From: Neisseria bergeri
Lineage (GTDB): Bacteria > Pseudomonadota > Gammaproteobacteria > Burkholderiales > Neisseriaceae
Assembly (NCBI GenBank): GCA_003044455.1
Contig: POWY01000001.1
Span: forward strand, 310,001 to 374,000
DNA length: 64,000 nt
Direction: 5' to 3'
The notes beneath the pieces were generated by a model. It did no database searches, was not told the DNA's origin, and saw only the letters and a program-made list of their open reading frames with translations. Positions 51,099 to 59,754 of the stretch are shown in pieces; the first letter of the stretch is position 1; each line of letters begins with the position of its first letter. The translations under genes were made by a program, and so were the position numbers.

Positions 51099-52076
51099 AT
51101 GATTTATCCGTGGCATAATGAACAATGGCGGCAGATTGCGGAGCATTGGACGAGCCGTCCCAATGCTTGGCTGTTTGCCGGCAAAAAGGGGACGGGGAAG
51201 ACCGCGTTTGCCCGTTTTGCGGCGAAGGCGTTGTTGTGCGAAACCCCTGCACCGGGCTGCAAACCCTGTGGCGAATGTATGTCCTGCCATCTGTTTGGAC
51301 AGGGAAGCCATCCCGATTTTTACGAAATCACGCCTCTGGCGGACGAACCCGAAAACGGGCGCAAACTGTTGCAGATCAAAATCGATGCCGTCAGGGAAAT
51401 CATCGATAATGTGTACCTGACTTCGGTACGGGGCGGTTTGCGCGTGGTTCTGATTCATCCTGCGGAAAGTATGAATGTCCAAGCCGCCAACAGTTTGTTG
51501 AAAGTGTTGGAAGAGCCGCCGCCCCAAGTGGTCTTTTTGCTGGTCAGCCACGCGGCGGACAAGGTTTTACCGACCATTAAAAGCCGCTGCCGGAAGATGG
51601 TTTTGCCCGCTCCTTCGCATGGGGAAGCATTGGCATATCTGCGCGACAGGGGTGTGGCGGAGCCGGAAGAATTTTTGGCGTTCCATTCGGGTGCGCCGCT
51701 GTTTGATGAGGCGGACGGTGTCCGTGCGTTGCGGATTAAACTGTTGGATATTTTGGCAGAGCCGAGGTTGTTGAAGATTTTGGATTACGCCGCGCTTTTC
51801 GATAAGGAGAAACTTCCGCTCGACGTATTTGTCGGGTGGATGCAGAAGTGGCTGGTCGATTTGGGATTGTGCCTGCGACACATGAAACCCGTCTATTATC
51901 CCGCTTATGAAGACAGGCTACTTCAGACGGCATCCGGTTTCCGTCCGCGCAATGTATTTGCGGCGGAGGATATGCTCAAACAGCTTGCCCCTTACGGGTT
52001 TCATACTTTAAATGTCAAAATGCAGGTCGAGCATCTGCTCATCAACTATTTGGAATTGAAGAAAGAGAACGGGTGA
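51099..52076 (+). CDS. holB: DNA polymerase III delta-prime subunit
   Basis: HolB is part of the clamp loader. The 325-aa protein has a P-loop-like AGKKGTGKTAFA, a cysteine-rich zinc site (CKPCGECMSCH), NSLLKVLEEPPP and the arginine-finger SRC motif (IKSRCRK). The start ATG 51099 lies 33 bases after pilT2; pilZ begins 3 bases after its stop. The order holB-pilZ-tatD is conserved in many beta- and gamma-proteobacteria. Confidence 0.95.
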   Translation: MIYPWHNEQWRQIAEHWTSRPNAWLFAGKKGTGKTAFARFAAKALLCETPAPGCKPCGECMSCHLFGQGSHPDFYEITPLADEPENGRKLLQIKIDAVREIIDNVYLTSVRGGLRVVLIHPAESMNVQAANSLLKVLEEPPPQVVFLLVSHAADKVLPTIKSRCRKMVLPAPSHGEALAYLRDRGVAEPEEFLAFHSGAPLFDEADGVRALRIKLLDILAEPRLLKILDYAALFDKEKLPLDVFVGWMQKWLVDLGLCLRHMKPVYYPAYEDRLLQTASGFRPRNVFAAEDMLKQLAPYGFHTLNVKMQVEHLLINYLELKKENG

Positions 52077-52079
52077 ATT

Positions 52080-52430
52080 ATGTCAGACGGACAAAATATT
52101 CCGGCAAAAATGATGTCGTTGCAGCTGAAAGACATGAATCTGCTGTACAGCTCCTATATGCCGTTTTTGGAACATGGCGGCCTGTTTGTGCAGACCGACG
52201 ACGTATTTTCCATCGGGGACGATATTCTGCTTGCCGTAGAAATCCTCAACTTCCCCAAACTGTTCCTGCCAACCAAGGTCGCTTGGATTAATCCTGCGCG
52301 TACTTCCTCCAAACCCAAAGGGGTGGGGCTGGCATTCACAAAACACGAAAACTGCCTGAAAGTCAAAGACCAGATCGAAGTCGAACTGGGCAGCACAATC
52401 GGCGGCAGCAGACCTACGTTTACCATGTAA
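52080..52430 (+). CDS. pilZ: Type IV pilus protein PilZ
   Basis: The 116-aa protein is the founding PilZ-domain type that lacks the c-di-GMP-binding RxxxR motif: after MSLQLKDMN.. it has GGLFVQTDDVFSIGDDILLAVEI, given here as GGLFVQTDD and IGDDILL. It acts in pilus biogenesis or function, in many species through the extension ATPase. It is tightly packed between holB (3 bases) and tatD (4 bases). Confidence 0.94.
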   Translation: MSDGQNIPAKMMSLQLKDMNLLYSSYMPFLEHGGLFVQTDDVFSIGDDILLAVEILNFPKLFLPTKVAWINPARTSSKPKGVGLAFTKHENCLKVKDQIEVELGSTIGGSRPTFTM

Positions 52431-52434
52431 CGCC

Positions 52435-53214
52435 ATGCATATCATCGATTCGCACTGCCACCTCAATTTTGAAGGTTTGAAAGAACGCCTGCCCGAAGTT
52501 TTGTCCAACATGGAAGCAAACGGCGTGGGGCAGGCACTCGCCATCAGCGTCAGTAGGGAAAGCTTCTCCGAAGTCTTTGCCGTCGCCGAAGCGCACGAAC
52601 ACATCTATTGCACCATAGGCGTACATCCCGACAGTAAGGAAGCCGAAGAATTTTCCGTCGCGGAAATGGTCGAAGCCGCCGCCCATCCGAAAGTGGTCGG
52701 CATCGGCGAGACGGGTTTGGATTATTACTGGTGCAAAGGCGATTTGTCTTGGCAGCACAAACGCTTTGCAGACCACATCGAAGCAGCCAATCAAACCGGA
52801 CTGCCCGTTATCGTCCATACGCGCGATGCAGCGGCGGACACCTTGGCGATTTTGAAAGAATGTAAAACCAATTCGGGTGTGATTCACTGTTTTTCCGAAG
52901 ACACAGCCTTTGCCCGAGCTGCCATGGATTTGGGGCTTTATATTTCTTTCTCGGGAATCGTTACCTTTAAAAACGCACCCTTGGTTCAGGAGGCGGCGAA
53001 ATACGTTCCGGACGACCGCATTTTAGTGGAAACCGATGCGCCGTTCCTCGCCCCCGTACCCAAGCGCGGCAGGCAGAACGAACCGGCTTTCGTGCGTTAT
53101 ACTGCCGAACATATCGCCAAATTGCGGAACCAAACATTGGAACAGGTTGCGGCATATACGACGGAAAACTTTTACCGGCTGTTTAAAAAAGTACCCGATA
53201 TGCGGGTCGTCTGA
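52435..53214 (+). CDS. TatD-family metal-dependent DNase
   Basis: The 259-aa TIM-barrel hydrolase has the metal ligands in DSHCHLNF (HxH, residues 6-8), GETGLDYYW (Glu), HTRDAAADT and HCFSED (His), and ETDAPFLAP (Asp). Orthologues (YcfH/TatD) are Mg-dependent 3'-5' exonucleases. The gene is last in the holB-pilZ-tatD cluster. The paralogue (TatD versus YcfH versus YjjV) cannot be decided; the position after pilZ favours YcfH. Confidence 0.93.
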   Translation: MHIIDSHCHLNFEGLKERLPEVLSNMEANGVGQALAISVSRESFSEVFAVAEAHEHIYCTIGVHPDSKEAEEFSVAEMVEAAAHPKVVGIGETGLDYYWCKGDLSWQHKRFADHIEAANQTGLPVIVHTRDAAADTLAILKECKTNSGVIHCFSEDTAFARAAMDLGLYISFSGIVTFKNAPLVQEAAKYVPDDRILVETDAPFLAPVPKRGRQNEPAFVRYTAEHIAKLRNQTLEQVAAYTTENFYRLFKKVPDMRVV

Positions 53215-53239
53215 CCCTGTGCCGACGATAAGGAAAACC

Positions 53240-53470
53240 ATGAAGGCAATTCATCCGTATGCATTGTCCGCGCTGCTGCCGGCTGCCTGCCAACACGTTT
53301 CGGACAGGCATGAGGCAGTCGGTATGGTGAAGTCCGCTTCCAAATTCTGCATTGCCAAAGGCGGCAGACGGGAAGCAAAAAAAGACGAAAGCGGCGGCGG
53401 ATATGCCCTGTGCCATTTGCCGGACAGCAGGATTGTCGAGGAGTGGGAATATTTCCGTTCACAACATTGA
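53240..53470 (+). CDS. DUF333-type small secreted protein with an atypical lipobox
   Basis: The 76-aa protein has a short hydrophobic N-terminus ending LLPAAC and a DUF333 domain: ASKFCIAKGGR..., GGGYALCHLPDS, VEEWEYFRS. DUF333 proteins (sometimes called hemolysin-like) are small periplasmic or lipoproteins of unknown role. The residue at -3 of the possible lipobox is proline, which is unusual, so lipidation is doubtful. AAGGAAAACC precedes ATG 53240. Confidence 0.7.
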   Translation: MKAIHPYALSALLPAACQHVSDRHEAVGMVKSASKFCIAKGGRREAKKDESGGGYALCHLPDSRIVEEWEYFRSQH

Positions 53471-53570
53471 TACTGCGCGATATACAGCAAATATTGTGGG
53501 AAGTTTCCGCTTTTGCGTATAATGCGTCCTACCTGACAAATTTTGTCAACTTTATCAAAAGGAATAAGCG

Positions 53571-53882
53571 ATGGCTTCCATCCACGACCAAATTAAAGAA
53601 GTAGTAACGACACACCGCGTCGTATTGTTTATGAAAGGTACGAAGCAGTTTCCGCAATGCGGTTTCTCTTCCCGCGCCGTGCAAATCCTGAACGCGGCGG
53701 GCTGCACCGATTACGTTACCGTCAACGTATTGGAAAATCCCGAAGTGCGCCAAGGCATTAAGGAATACAGCGACTGGCCGACCATCCCCCAACTTTATGT
53801 GAACGGCGAGTTTGTCGGCGGTTCGGACATCCTGATGGAAATGTATGAGGCAGGCGAGCTGCAAGAGCTGCTGAAAGCCTGA
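53571..53882 (+). CDS. grxD: Monothiol glutaredoxin (Grx4 type)
   Basis: The 103-aa protein has the CGFS active site (Cys30) after [26 protein letters not shown] and GGSDI, all typical of GrxD, which delivers or stores [2Fe-2S] clusters with BolA/IbaG partners. AAAGGAATAAGCG precedes the ATG. A DUS hairpin with T-run follows. Confidence 0.97.
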   Translation: MASIHDQIKEVVTTHRVVLFMKGTKQFPQCGFSSRAVQILNAAGCTDYVTVNVLENPEVRQGIKEYSDWPTIPQLYVNGEFVGGSDILMEMYEAGELQELLKA

Positions 53883-53893
53883 TGGATTCGGCA

Positions 53894-53927
53894 ATGCCGT
53901 CTGAACGTGTTTCAGACGGCATTTTCT
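53894..53927 (+). terminator. DUS inverted pair after grxD
   Basis: ATGCCGTCTGAACGTG and its inverse are followed by TTTTCTTTTC, 12 bases after the stop. Confidence 0.8.
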
Positions 53928-53987
53928 TTTCCGGCAAATCAAAAAAAAGTATAATGGCGCGTCTCAAAATCACACTGGAACACCGCG

Positions 53988-54614
53988 ATGAACGTTAACG
54001 TTATCAACCATCCGCTCGTCCGCCACAAATTAACCCTGATGAGGGAGGCGGATTGCAGCACCTACAAATTCCGGACGCTTGCCACCGAGCTGGCGCGCCT
54101 GATGGCATACGAGGCAAGCCGTGATTTTGAAATCGAAAAATACCTTATCGACGGATGGTGCGGTCAGATTGAAGGCGACCGCATCAAGGGCAAAACATTG
54201 ACCGTCGTTCCCATACTGCGTGCAGGTTTGGGTATGCTCGACGGCGTGCTCGACTTGATTCCGACTGCCAAAATCAGCGTGGTCGGTTTGCAGCGCGACG
54301 AGGAAACGCTGAAACCCGTTTCCTATTTTGAAAAATTCGTGGACAGTATGGACGAACGTCCTGCCCTGATTATCGACCCGATGCTGGCGACGGGCGGTTC
54401 GATGGTTGCCACCATCGACCTTTTGAAAGCCAAGGGCTGCCGCAACATCAAAGCCTTAGTCTTGGTTGCCGCGCCCGAGGGCGTGAAGGCGGTCAACGAC
54501 GCGCATCCCGATGTTACGATTTACACCGCCGCGCTCGACAGCCACTTGAACGAAAACGGCTACATCATCCCCGGCTTGGGAGATGCAGGCGACAAGATTT
54601 TCGGTACGCGCTAA
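53988..54614 (+). CDS. upp: Uracil phosphoribosyltransferase
   Basis: Upp salvages uracil to UMP with PRPP. The 208-aa protein has [27 protein letters not shown], the PRPP loop [10 protein letters not shown] (about residues 130-139) and the C-terminal [13 protein letters not shown] uracil-binding region. The next gene starts 22 bases after the stop. Confidence 0.97.
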   Translation: MNVNVINHPLVRHKLTLMREADCSTYKFRTLATELARLMAYEASRDFEIEKYLIDGWCGQIEGDRIKGKTLTVVPILRAGLGMLDGVLDLIPTAKISVVGLQRDEETLKPVSYFEKFVDSMDERPALIIDPMLATGGSMVATIDLLKAKGCRNIKALVLVAAPEGVKAVNDAHPDVTIYTAALDSHLNENGYIIPGLGDAGDKIFGTR

Positions 54615-54636
54615 CTGTTTGATTTTCGGAGCTGAC

Positions 54637-54957
54637 ATGAATTTTCAAGACTATCTCGCCACATTTCCTTCAATCGACCATTTGGGCGGTTTGGACGTTC
54701 GGGATGCCGAAGGCAAAACGGTTCACCACATTCCCGCCGTTCAGGGCAAGCTCGGTTCGCTCAAGCTGTACAATGCTTTGGCGGAACGTTTTGACGGAAA
54801 ATTGGACAAAGAAGCGGCAGAGCAGGGTTTGATATGGTTTGCCGAACACGTTGCCGACGCGCGCGCCTACCCCGGCAAGCATCCGAACATCGATCTGCTG
54901 GAAAATGTCGTACAAAGCGGCGAAACCTTGCTGCTCAAGCCGCTTTCCGCGCAATAA
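54637..54957 (+). CDS. DUF2322 protein
   Basis: The 106-aa protein looks like the DUF2322 family of beta/gamma-proteobacteria (IDHLGGLDVRDAEG, LYNALAERFDGKL, GLIWFAEHVADARAYPGKHPNID). No activity is known. GGAG lies 5 bases before ATG 54637, which overlaps no other gene. Short spacing to upp suggests co-transcription. A DUS hairpin follows. Confidence 0.75.
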   Translation: MNFQDYLATFPSIDHLGGLDVRDAEGKTVHHIPAVQGKLGSLKLYNALAERFDGKLDKEAAEQGLIWFAEHVADARAYPGKHPNIDLLENVVQSGETLLLKPLSAQ

Positions 54958-54964
54958 TTTCGAC

Positions 54965-54999
54965 CATGCCGTCTGAAATCCGTTTCAGACGGCATTTTG
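54965..54999 (+). terminator. DUS inverted pair after the DUF2322 gene
   Basis: ATGCCGTCTGAAATCC and its inverse lie 8 bases after the stop codon and are followed by TTTTGT. Confidence 0.75.
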
Positions 55000-55054
55000 T
55001 CGGAAAGAAGACTGTAAAACGGGCATTTTCTTTTCTATTTCAGGATACGGGCAA

Positions 55055-55359
55055 TGATGTTTCAACACATAGGACGACACATATAGTGGATTAACAAAAA
55101 TCAGGACAAGGCGACGAAGCCGCAGACAGTACAAATAGTACGGAACCGATTCACTTGGTGCTTCAGCACCTTAGAGAATCGTTCTCTTTGAGCTAAGGCG
55201 AGGCAACGCCGTACTGGTTTTTGTTAATCCACTATAAAGCGCCGCCCTATGTGTTGCCCTAATTTGGAAGGGGTTACACCCCTCTCAAATAAAATCTGAT
55301 GCTGCTGCCACGAAGGACGGATGTCCAAATGGCGGGGTTTCAACCATTAAGGAAATACG
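55055..55359 (+). promoter_or_regulatory. REP2-like leader split by a Correia element
   Basis: ATGTTTCAACACATAGGACG..ACACATA, then the CREE, then TAAAGCGCCGCCCTATGTGT, GAAGGGGTTACACCCC, TCAAATAAAATCTGAT and GGGTTTCAACCATTAAGG with AAATACG before ATG 55360. Without the CREE it aligns block by block with the cstA leader. The CREE sits at the TA of ACACATAAAGC. Confidence 0.75.
55082..55236 (+). mobile_element. Correia repeat enclosed element inserted in a REP2-like leader
   Basis: A 155-bp full-length CREE with intact ends and core. The flanking sequence on both sides belongs to one REP2-like repeat, so this insertion is younger than the REP2-like element. TA is present at both ends, as expected for the target duplication. 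Confidence 0.95.
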
Positions 55360-55782
55360 ATGAAAAAAATGTTCCTTTCTGCCGTATTGCTTCTGTCGGC
55401 TGCCGCCCAAACCGTGTGGGCGGATACGGTGTTTTCCTGTAAAACGGACAACAACAAATATATAGAAGTCCAAAAAATCGACCGCAATCTTTACGAATAT
55501 TCGTTCGGCAGTGCGGCAAAAAAAGAAATTGCCATACGCAACGGCAAAGCTGACCTGTTGGGGCGTTCCGACAGGTGGCAAGGCATGGGCAGCGGACGCT
55601 GGGCAACGATGAAATTCCAAAACGGCGAATTTATGTATACCGTATGGACAGGCTTCGATTCCGTGACTCATACGGAAAGCAGCGGTGTCGTTGTGGAGCG
55701 TAGGGGCAAGGAAGTCGCACGGGTCGGCTGTACGCCGAAAACCGCACAGGCGAATTTCAATGATGACGATTTTTCCTGGTAA
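55360..55782 (+). CDS. Secreted protein of unknown function (140 aa)
   Basis: A Sec signal peptide is clear (MKKMFLSAVLLLSAAAQTVWA, cleavage after about residue 21, before DTVFSCKT). The mature 119 residues have two cysteines (SCKT, VGCT) that may pair. The sequence is mainly polar with probable beta strands. I recognise no family with certainty. AAGGAAATACG of the REP2-like leader supplies the RBS. hemD follows 17 bases after the stop. Confidence 0.72.
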   Translation: MKKMFLSAVLLLSAAAQTVWADTVFSCKTDNNKYIEVQKIDRNLYEYSFGSAAKKEIAIRNGKADLLGRSDRWQGMGSGRWATMKFQNGEFMYTVWTGFDSVTHTESSGVVVERRGKEVARVGCTPKTAQANFNDDDFSW

Positions 55783-55799
55783 TCGGGGCGGATAAGGCG

Positions 55800-56564
55800 A
55801 TGGAAACAGCGACCCCCATCATGCTGATTGTCCGTCCGTCGGGCAGGGCGAAGGACGATGTGGAAACCTGCCGTCGTGCCGGATGGCAGGCGGAAGTGTT
55901 GAGTCTGATTGAAATCGAAACCGACGAAGCAAGCCTGAAACGGCTGCCGGAAATGTATGCCCGTGCGGATGCCGTGTTTTGGGTCAGTCCGACCGCCGTT
56001 GAAACCGCCGCGCAGTACTTGGACTTTTCAGACGGCATAAAGATGCACATTTCCGTAGGGCAGGGCAGCCGCCGTGCCTTGGCGCGTTATGCTGGCGCGG
56101 GCGTGTTTGCACCTGAAGACGGCAACGACAGCGAGGCGGTTTTGCGCCTGCCGGTTTGGAACAGTCTGCCCGAAGGTGCGCGCGTATTGTTTGTGCGCGG
56201 ACACGGCGGGCGGGATTTTTTGATGAATGCCTTGCAGGAGAAAGGTTTTCGGACGGAGGTGGCAGAAGTCTATTTCAGACGGCATAAATCGTTGAACCTG
56301 CATAATTTCCAAACCGAAAATATTGCCGCCGCCTATATCACGTCGACCGAGCTGGTGCGCGCGTTGTTCGGACAGCTTCCGCCGCAATTTTCCCGATTCT
56401 TCAAATCCTTGTTATACTTTACCCATCATCCGCGCATTGCGGAGGCATTGAAGCGCGAAGGCGCGTGTTCGGTCGAAACCGTCCCTACGCTGGAAGCCGC
56501 GCTTTCCCATTCTTCCATTTCCGTTTCAGACGGCATGGTCTTTCCCGGAACCTCAAACCAATAA
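55800..56564 (+). CDS. hemD: Uroporphyrinogen-III synthase
   Basis: HemD closes hydroxymethylbilane to uroporphyrinogen III in heme synthesis. The 254-aa protein is weakly conserved as usual: LIVRPSGRAKDD at the start, VFWVSPTAVE, VGQGSRRALARYAGAGVFAPE and YITSTELVRALF, with two alternating domains. It starts the hemD-hemX-hemY set. Two DUS halves are read in the coding sequence (SDGIK, SDGMV). ATG 55800 is used; an inner ATG at 55821 is possible. Confidence 0.88.
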   Translation: METATPIMLIVRPSGRAKDDVETCRRAGWQAEVLSLIEIETDEASLKRLPEMYARADAVFWVSPTAVETAAQYLDFSDGIKMHISVGQGSRRALARYAGAGVFAPEDGNDSEAVLRLPVWNSLPEGARVLFVRGHGGRDFLMNALQEKGFRTEVAEVYFRRHKSLNLHNFQTENIAAAYITSTELVRALFGQLPPQFSRFFKSLLYFTHHPRIAEALKREGACSVETVPTLEAALSHSSISVSDGMVFPGTSNQ

Positions 56565-56575
56565 GGAGCAAAACG

Positions 56576-57910
56576 GTGGGCGAACCTGAAAACAAATCAT
56601 CCGAACCCGTACGCGAAATACAGGCATCAAAAGAAATGCCGTCTGAAACCTCTTCCCCACGCAAAGAAAACGAAACAGAAGTACACATTCCTGCCGCTCC
56701 TTTTATCGTCAAACAGTCCGGCAGCAACGCTTTGGCGACCTGCGCCTTGGTATTGGCGGCATTGGGTTTGGGTGCAAGTGGTTTTTTGTTTGTCCAAGGA
56801 CAGAATGTCTTGAAAAACCAAGAGCTGGCATTCAACCAAAAAATCGACAAAGCCGCCTTGGGCGAGTCGGAAAACGCCGCCCTGCTCAAAGACAACCTCA
56901 ACCGCCAAAGTGCCATACAGTCCGAACTCGACCGTTTGGACAGCGGTGTCAAAGCCAACGGCGAACAAATTCTGATGACGCAAAAAGCCTATCGCGAGCT
57001 GACCAAAGGGCGTGCCGATTGGCTGGTGGACGAAACCGAGACCATACTCAATCTGGCGGCGCAACAGCTGGTGCTGACCGGCAATATCCAAACGGCAGTC
57101 GGCGTATTGGAGAATATCGACAGCCGCCTGTCCCGTTTCAATCAGGCAGAGCTTCTGCCGATCAAACAGGCAGTCAGCAGCGACTTGGCGGAACTGAAAA
57201 ACCGTCCCTATGTCGATATTTCCGGCACGGCATTGCGCCTCGACAGGCTGGAAACCGCCGTATCCGGACTGCCGCTGATGCTCGACGGTGTGCTGAAACC
57301 GGGCGTACAGGTGAAGAACGAAGCCGTTTCCGCTTCATGGTGGCAGAACGTATGGGAAAAATCCCTCGGTACATTGAAAGGGCTGGTCGAAATCCGCCGT
57401 TTGGAAAACAACGATGCCATGCTGATTTCACCGGAACAGGCATATTTTGTGCGTGAAAACCTGCGCCTCCGCCTTTTGGATGCGCGGACTGCATTAATGC
57501 AGCGCAACAGCGAAGTCTATCAAAGCGATTTGAACAATGCCGAAACCGCCGTCAGACAGTATTTTGATGCCAAATCCCCCGCCACGCAGTCGTGGCTGAA
57601 AGAACTAGCGGAATTGAAGGCGTTGGATGTGCGCATGACGGCGGATGACGGTTTGAAAAACAGCCTAAATGCCGTCCGCGCCTATCGCGACGGTACGCGC
57701 ATGACGGCGGCGGAAAATCAAGAAGCGGAACAGGCGGCTTCCGAACTGGCAAACGAAAAAACAGCTTCCGAACCGGCTGCCGCATCGGATGTGAAGACCA
57801 TAGAAGCACCGTCCCTGCCTTCGGAACGCAAACCGGAACAGCCTGCAAAAAAACAGCCCGTACCGGAAAAGGCAGGGCGTTTGCCCTCCGCTAAAGGAGA
57901 ACGCGCATGA
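56576..57910 (+). CDS. hemX: HemX-family membrane protein
   Basis: The 444-aa protein has a short polar N-terminus, one membrane segment (about residues 53-75, ALATCALVLAALGLGASGF), a long coiled-coil-prone periplasmic part (about 80-130, then WLVDETETILNLAAQQLVL) and an Ala/Pro/Lys-rich tail. HemX (often annotated as uroporphyrin-III C-methyltransferase) has no SAM motif; its role in heme synthesis is unclear. GTG 56576 with GGAG upstream is chosen. Its end overlaps hemY by 4 bases. Confidence 0.88.
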   Translation: MGEPENKSSEPVREIQASKEMPSETSSPRKENETEVHIPAAPFIVKQSGSNALATCALVLAALGLGASGFLFVQGQNVLKNQELAFNQKIDKAALGESENAALLKDNLNRQSAIQSELDRLDSGVKANGEQILMTQKAYRELTKGRADWLVDETETILNLAAQQLVLTGNIQTAVGVLENIDSRLSRFNQAELLPIKQAVSSDLAELKNRPYVDISGTALRLDRLETAVSGLPLMLDGVLKPGVQVKNEAVSASWWQNVWEKSLGTLKGLVEIRRLENNDAMLISPEQAYFVRENLRLRLLDARTALMQRNSEVYQSDLNNAETAVRQYFDAKSPATQSWLKELAELKALDVRMTADDGLKNSLNAVRAYRDGTRMTAAENQEAEQAASELANEKTASEPAAASDVKTIEAPSLPSERKPEQPAKKQPVPEKAGRLPSAKGERA

Positions 57911-59130
57911 AAACGGTAGTCTGGATTGTCGTCCTGTTTGCCGCCGCCGTCGGACTGGCGCTGGCTTCAGGCATTTACACCGGCGACGTGTATATCGTAC
58001 TCGGACAGACCATGCTCAGAATCAACCTGCACGCCTTTGTGCTGGGACTGCTGATTGCCGTTGCGGCTTGGTATTTCCTGTTTAAATTCATTATCGGCGT
58101 ACTCAATATCCCCGAAAAGATGCAGCGTTTCGGTTCGGCACGAAAAGGACGCAAGGCCGCGCTTGCCTTGAACAAGGCGGGTTTGGCGTATTTTGAAGGG
58201 CGTTTTGAGAAGGCGGAACTTGAAGCCTCGCGCGTATTGGGCAACAAAGAGGCCGGAGACAACCGGACTTTGGCATTGATGCTGGGCGCGCACGCCGCCG
58301 GACAGATGGAAAACATCGATCTGCGCGACCGTTATCTTGCGGAAATCGCCAAACTGCCGGAAAAACAGCAGCTTTCCCGCTACCTGCTGCTGGCGGAATC
58401 GGCGTTGAACCGGCGCGATTACGAAGCGGCGGAAGCCAATCTTCATGCGGCGGCGAAGATGAATGCCAACCTTACGCGCCTCGTGCGTCTGCAACTTCGT
58501 TACGCCTTCGATCGGGGCGACGCGTTGCAGGTTCTGGCAAAAACCGAAAAACTTTCCAAGGCGGGCGCGTTGGGCAAATCGGAAATGGAACGGTATCAAA
58601 ATTGGGCATACCGCCGCCAGCTGGCGGATGCTGCCGATGCCGCCGCTTTGAAAACCTGCCTGAAGCGGATTCCCGACAGCCTCAAAAACGGGGAATTGAG
58701 CGTATCGGTTGCGGAAAAGTACCAACGTTTGGGACTGTATGCCGATGCGGTCAAATGGGTCAAACAGCATTATCCGCACAACCGCCGCCCCGAGCTTTTG
58801 GAAGCCTTTGTCGAAAGCGTGCGCTTTTTGGGTGAGCGCGATCAGCAGAAGGCCATCGATTTTGCCGATTCTTGGCTGAAAGAACAGCCCGACAACGCGC
58901 TTCTGCTGATGTATCTCGGCCGGCTCGCCTACAGCCGTCGGCTGTGGGGTAAGGCGAAAGGTTATTTGGAAGCCAGTATCGCCCTGCAACCGAGCGTTTC
59001 GGCTCGTCTGGTGTTGGCGAAAGTCTTTGACGAAACCGAACAGCCGCAAAAAGCCGAAGCACAGCGCAAATTGGTTTTGGAAGCCGTCTCCGATGACGAA
59101 CGTCACGCAGCGTTAGAGCAGCATAGCTGA
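57907..59130 (+). CDS. hemY: HemY-family TPR membrane protein
   Basis: The 407-aa protein begins with two membrane helices (about residues 4-24 and 42-66, AFVLGLLIAVAAWYFLF) and continues with TPR-like helical repeats (AGLAYFEGRFEKAELEASR, split as AGLAYFEG and KAELEASR; LYLGRLAYSRRLW-type near the end). HemY of the hemCDXY operon is not the protoporphyrinogen oxidase of the same name. It probably scaffolds heme enzymes. It is translationally coupled to hemX (ATGA). Confidence 0.9.
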   Translation: MKTVVWIVVLFAAAVGLALASGIYTGDVYIVLGQTMLRINLHAFVLGLLIAVAAWYFLFKFIIGVLNIPEKMQRFGSARKGRKAALALNKAGLAYFEGRFEKAELEASRVLGNKEAGDNRTLALMLGAHAAGQMENIDLRDRYLAEIAKLPEKQQLSRYLLLAESALNRRDYEAAEANLHAAAKMNANLTRLVRLQLRYAFDRGDALQVLAKTEKLSKAGALGKSEMERYQNWAYRRQLADAADAAALKTCLKRIPDSLKNGELSVSVAEKYQRLGLYADAVKWVKQHYPHNRRPELLEAFVESVRFLGERDQQKAIDFADSWLKEQPDNALLLMYLGRLAYSRRLWGKAKGYLEASIALQPSVSARLVLAKVFDETEQPQKAEAQRKLVLEAVSDDERHAALEQHS

Positions 59131-59162
59131 TTTTGGGAAATATCTTTATCTGGGAGAATTTG

Positions 59163-59603
59163 ATGGGATCTTCAGATTCCTTTAAGGAAAAGAAAGAAAT
59201 ATTTGAAATTGGAACGCCTGCTTATCGCCAAAAGTTAATTGATGTTTGGAAAAAGAGCATTAATGGAAACGAAAAATCTTGGGTGCTCTTTGAAAATGGG
59301 ACTTGCGTCATTTTACTTGAACCGGAAAAAGATTTGGCGAAACAAGCTAAAGAGATGTTAAGCAAATGGGGCAAGGTTCAAATAGGAACACCTTCTGCAG
59401 ATTTTGGCATTATCACTTTAGATAGTGGCGATGGATATGCCGTTTCATGCCATCATCCCGAAATTTTTACGCTAATCCTAAAAGAAGAAGGATTGGATGA
59501 AGATTTCAAAATCGGTATCGAAGGGCGCTCTCATCGCGATTGTGATGCTGAAGAACCCAAAGTTATCCATATCGAAGATAAACGCACCATTGAAACCCCC
59601 TGA
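59163..59603 (+). CDS. AT-rich gene of unknown function between hemY and hemE (probable insert)
   Basis: The 146-aa protein is acidic and soluble (GSSDSFKEKKEIFEIG, WVLFENGTCVILLEP, YAVSCHHPEIFTLIL). I recognise no family; size and acidity resemble small immunity or phage-type proteins. Codon use is clearly more AT-rich than in hemY and hemE. It is followed by an inverted pair of AGGTCGTCTGAA, the uptake-sequence dialect of N. mucosa/sicca-type species. The cassette was therefore probably acquired from another Neisseriaceae. GGGAG precedes ATG 59163. Confidence 0.68.
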   Translation: MGSSDSFKEKKEIFEIGTPAYRQKLIDVWKKSINGNEKSWVLFENGTCVILLEPEKDLAKQAKEMLSKWGKVQIGTPSADFGIITLDSGDGYAVSCHHPEIFTLILKEEGLDEDFKIGIEGRSHRDCDAEEPKVIHIEDKRTIETP

Positions 59604-59656
59604 AAACCTGCTGCCGTTTAATCCTCTACTGATGATTACCTAGGCAAATGTGTCCG

Positions 59657-59712
59657 CCCCCCCTTTCAGACGACCTTTCATTGCGGAAACCGCCGCAAAG
59701 GTCGTCTGAAAA
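59657..59712 (+). terminator. Inverted pair of a variant DUS (AGGTCGTCTGAA) with C7 tract
   Basis: TTCAGACGACCT (from 59665) and AGGTCGTCTGAA (to 59710) form a stem with an inner GCGGaaaCCGC hairpin. A C7 run precedes it (59657-59663). All other pairs in the window use GCCGTCTGAA, so this one is of a different dialect. Confidence 0.8.
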
Positions 59713-59754
59713 CCGTTTTCCTTCCCTGTTTTACAAACAAACCGAAAGCCCCAC

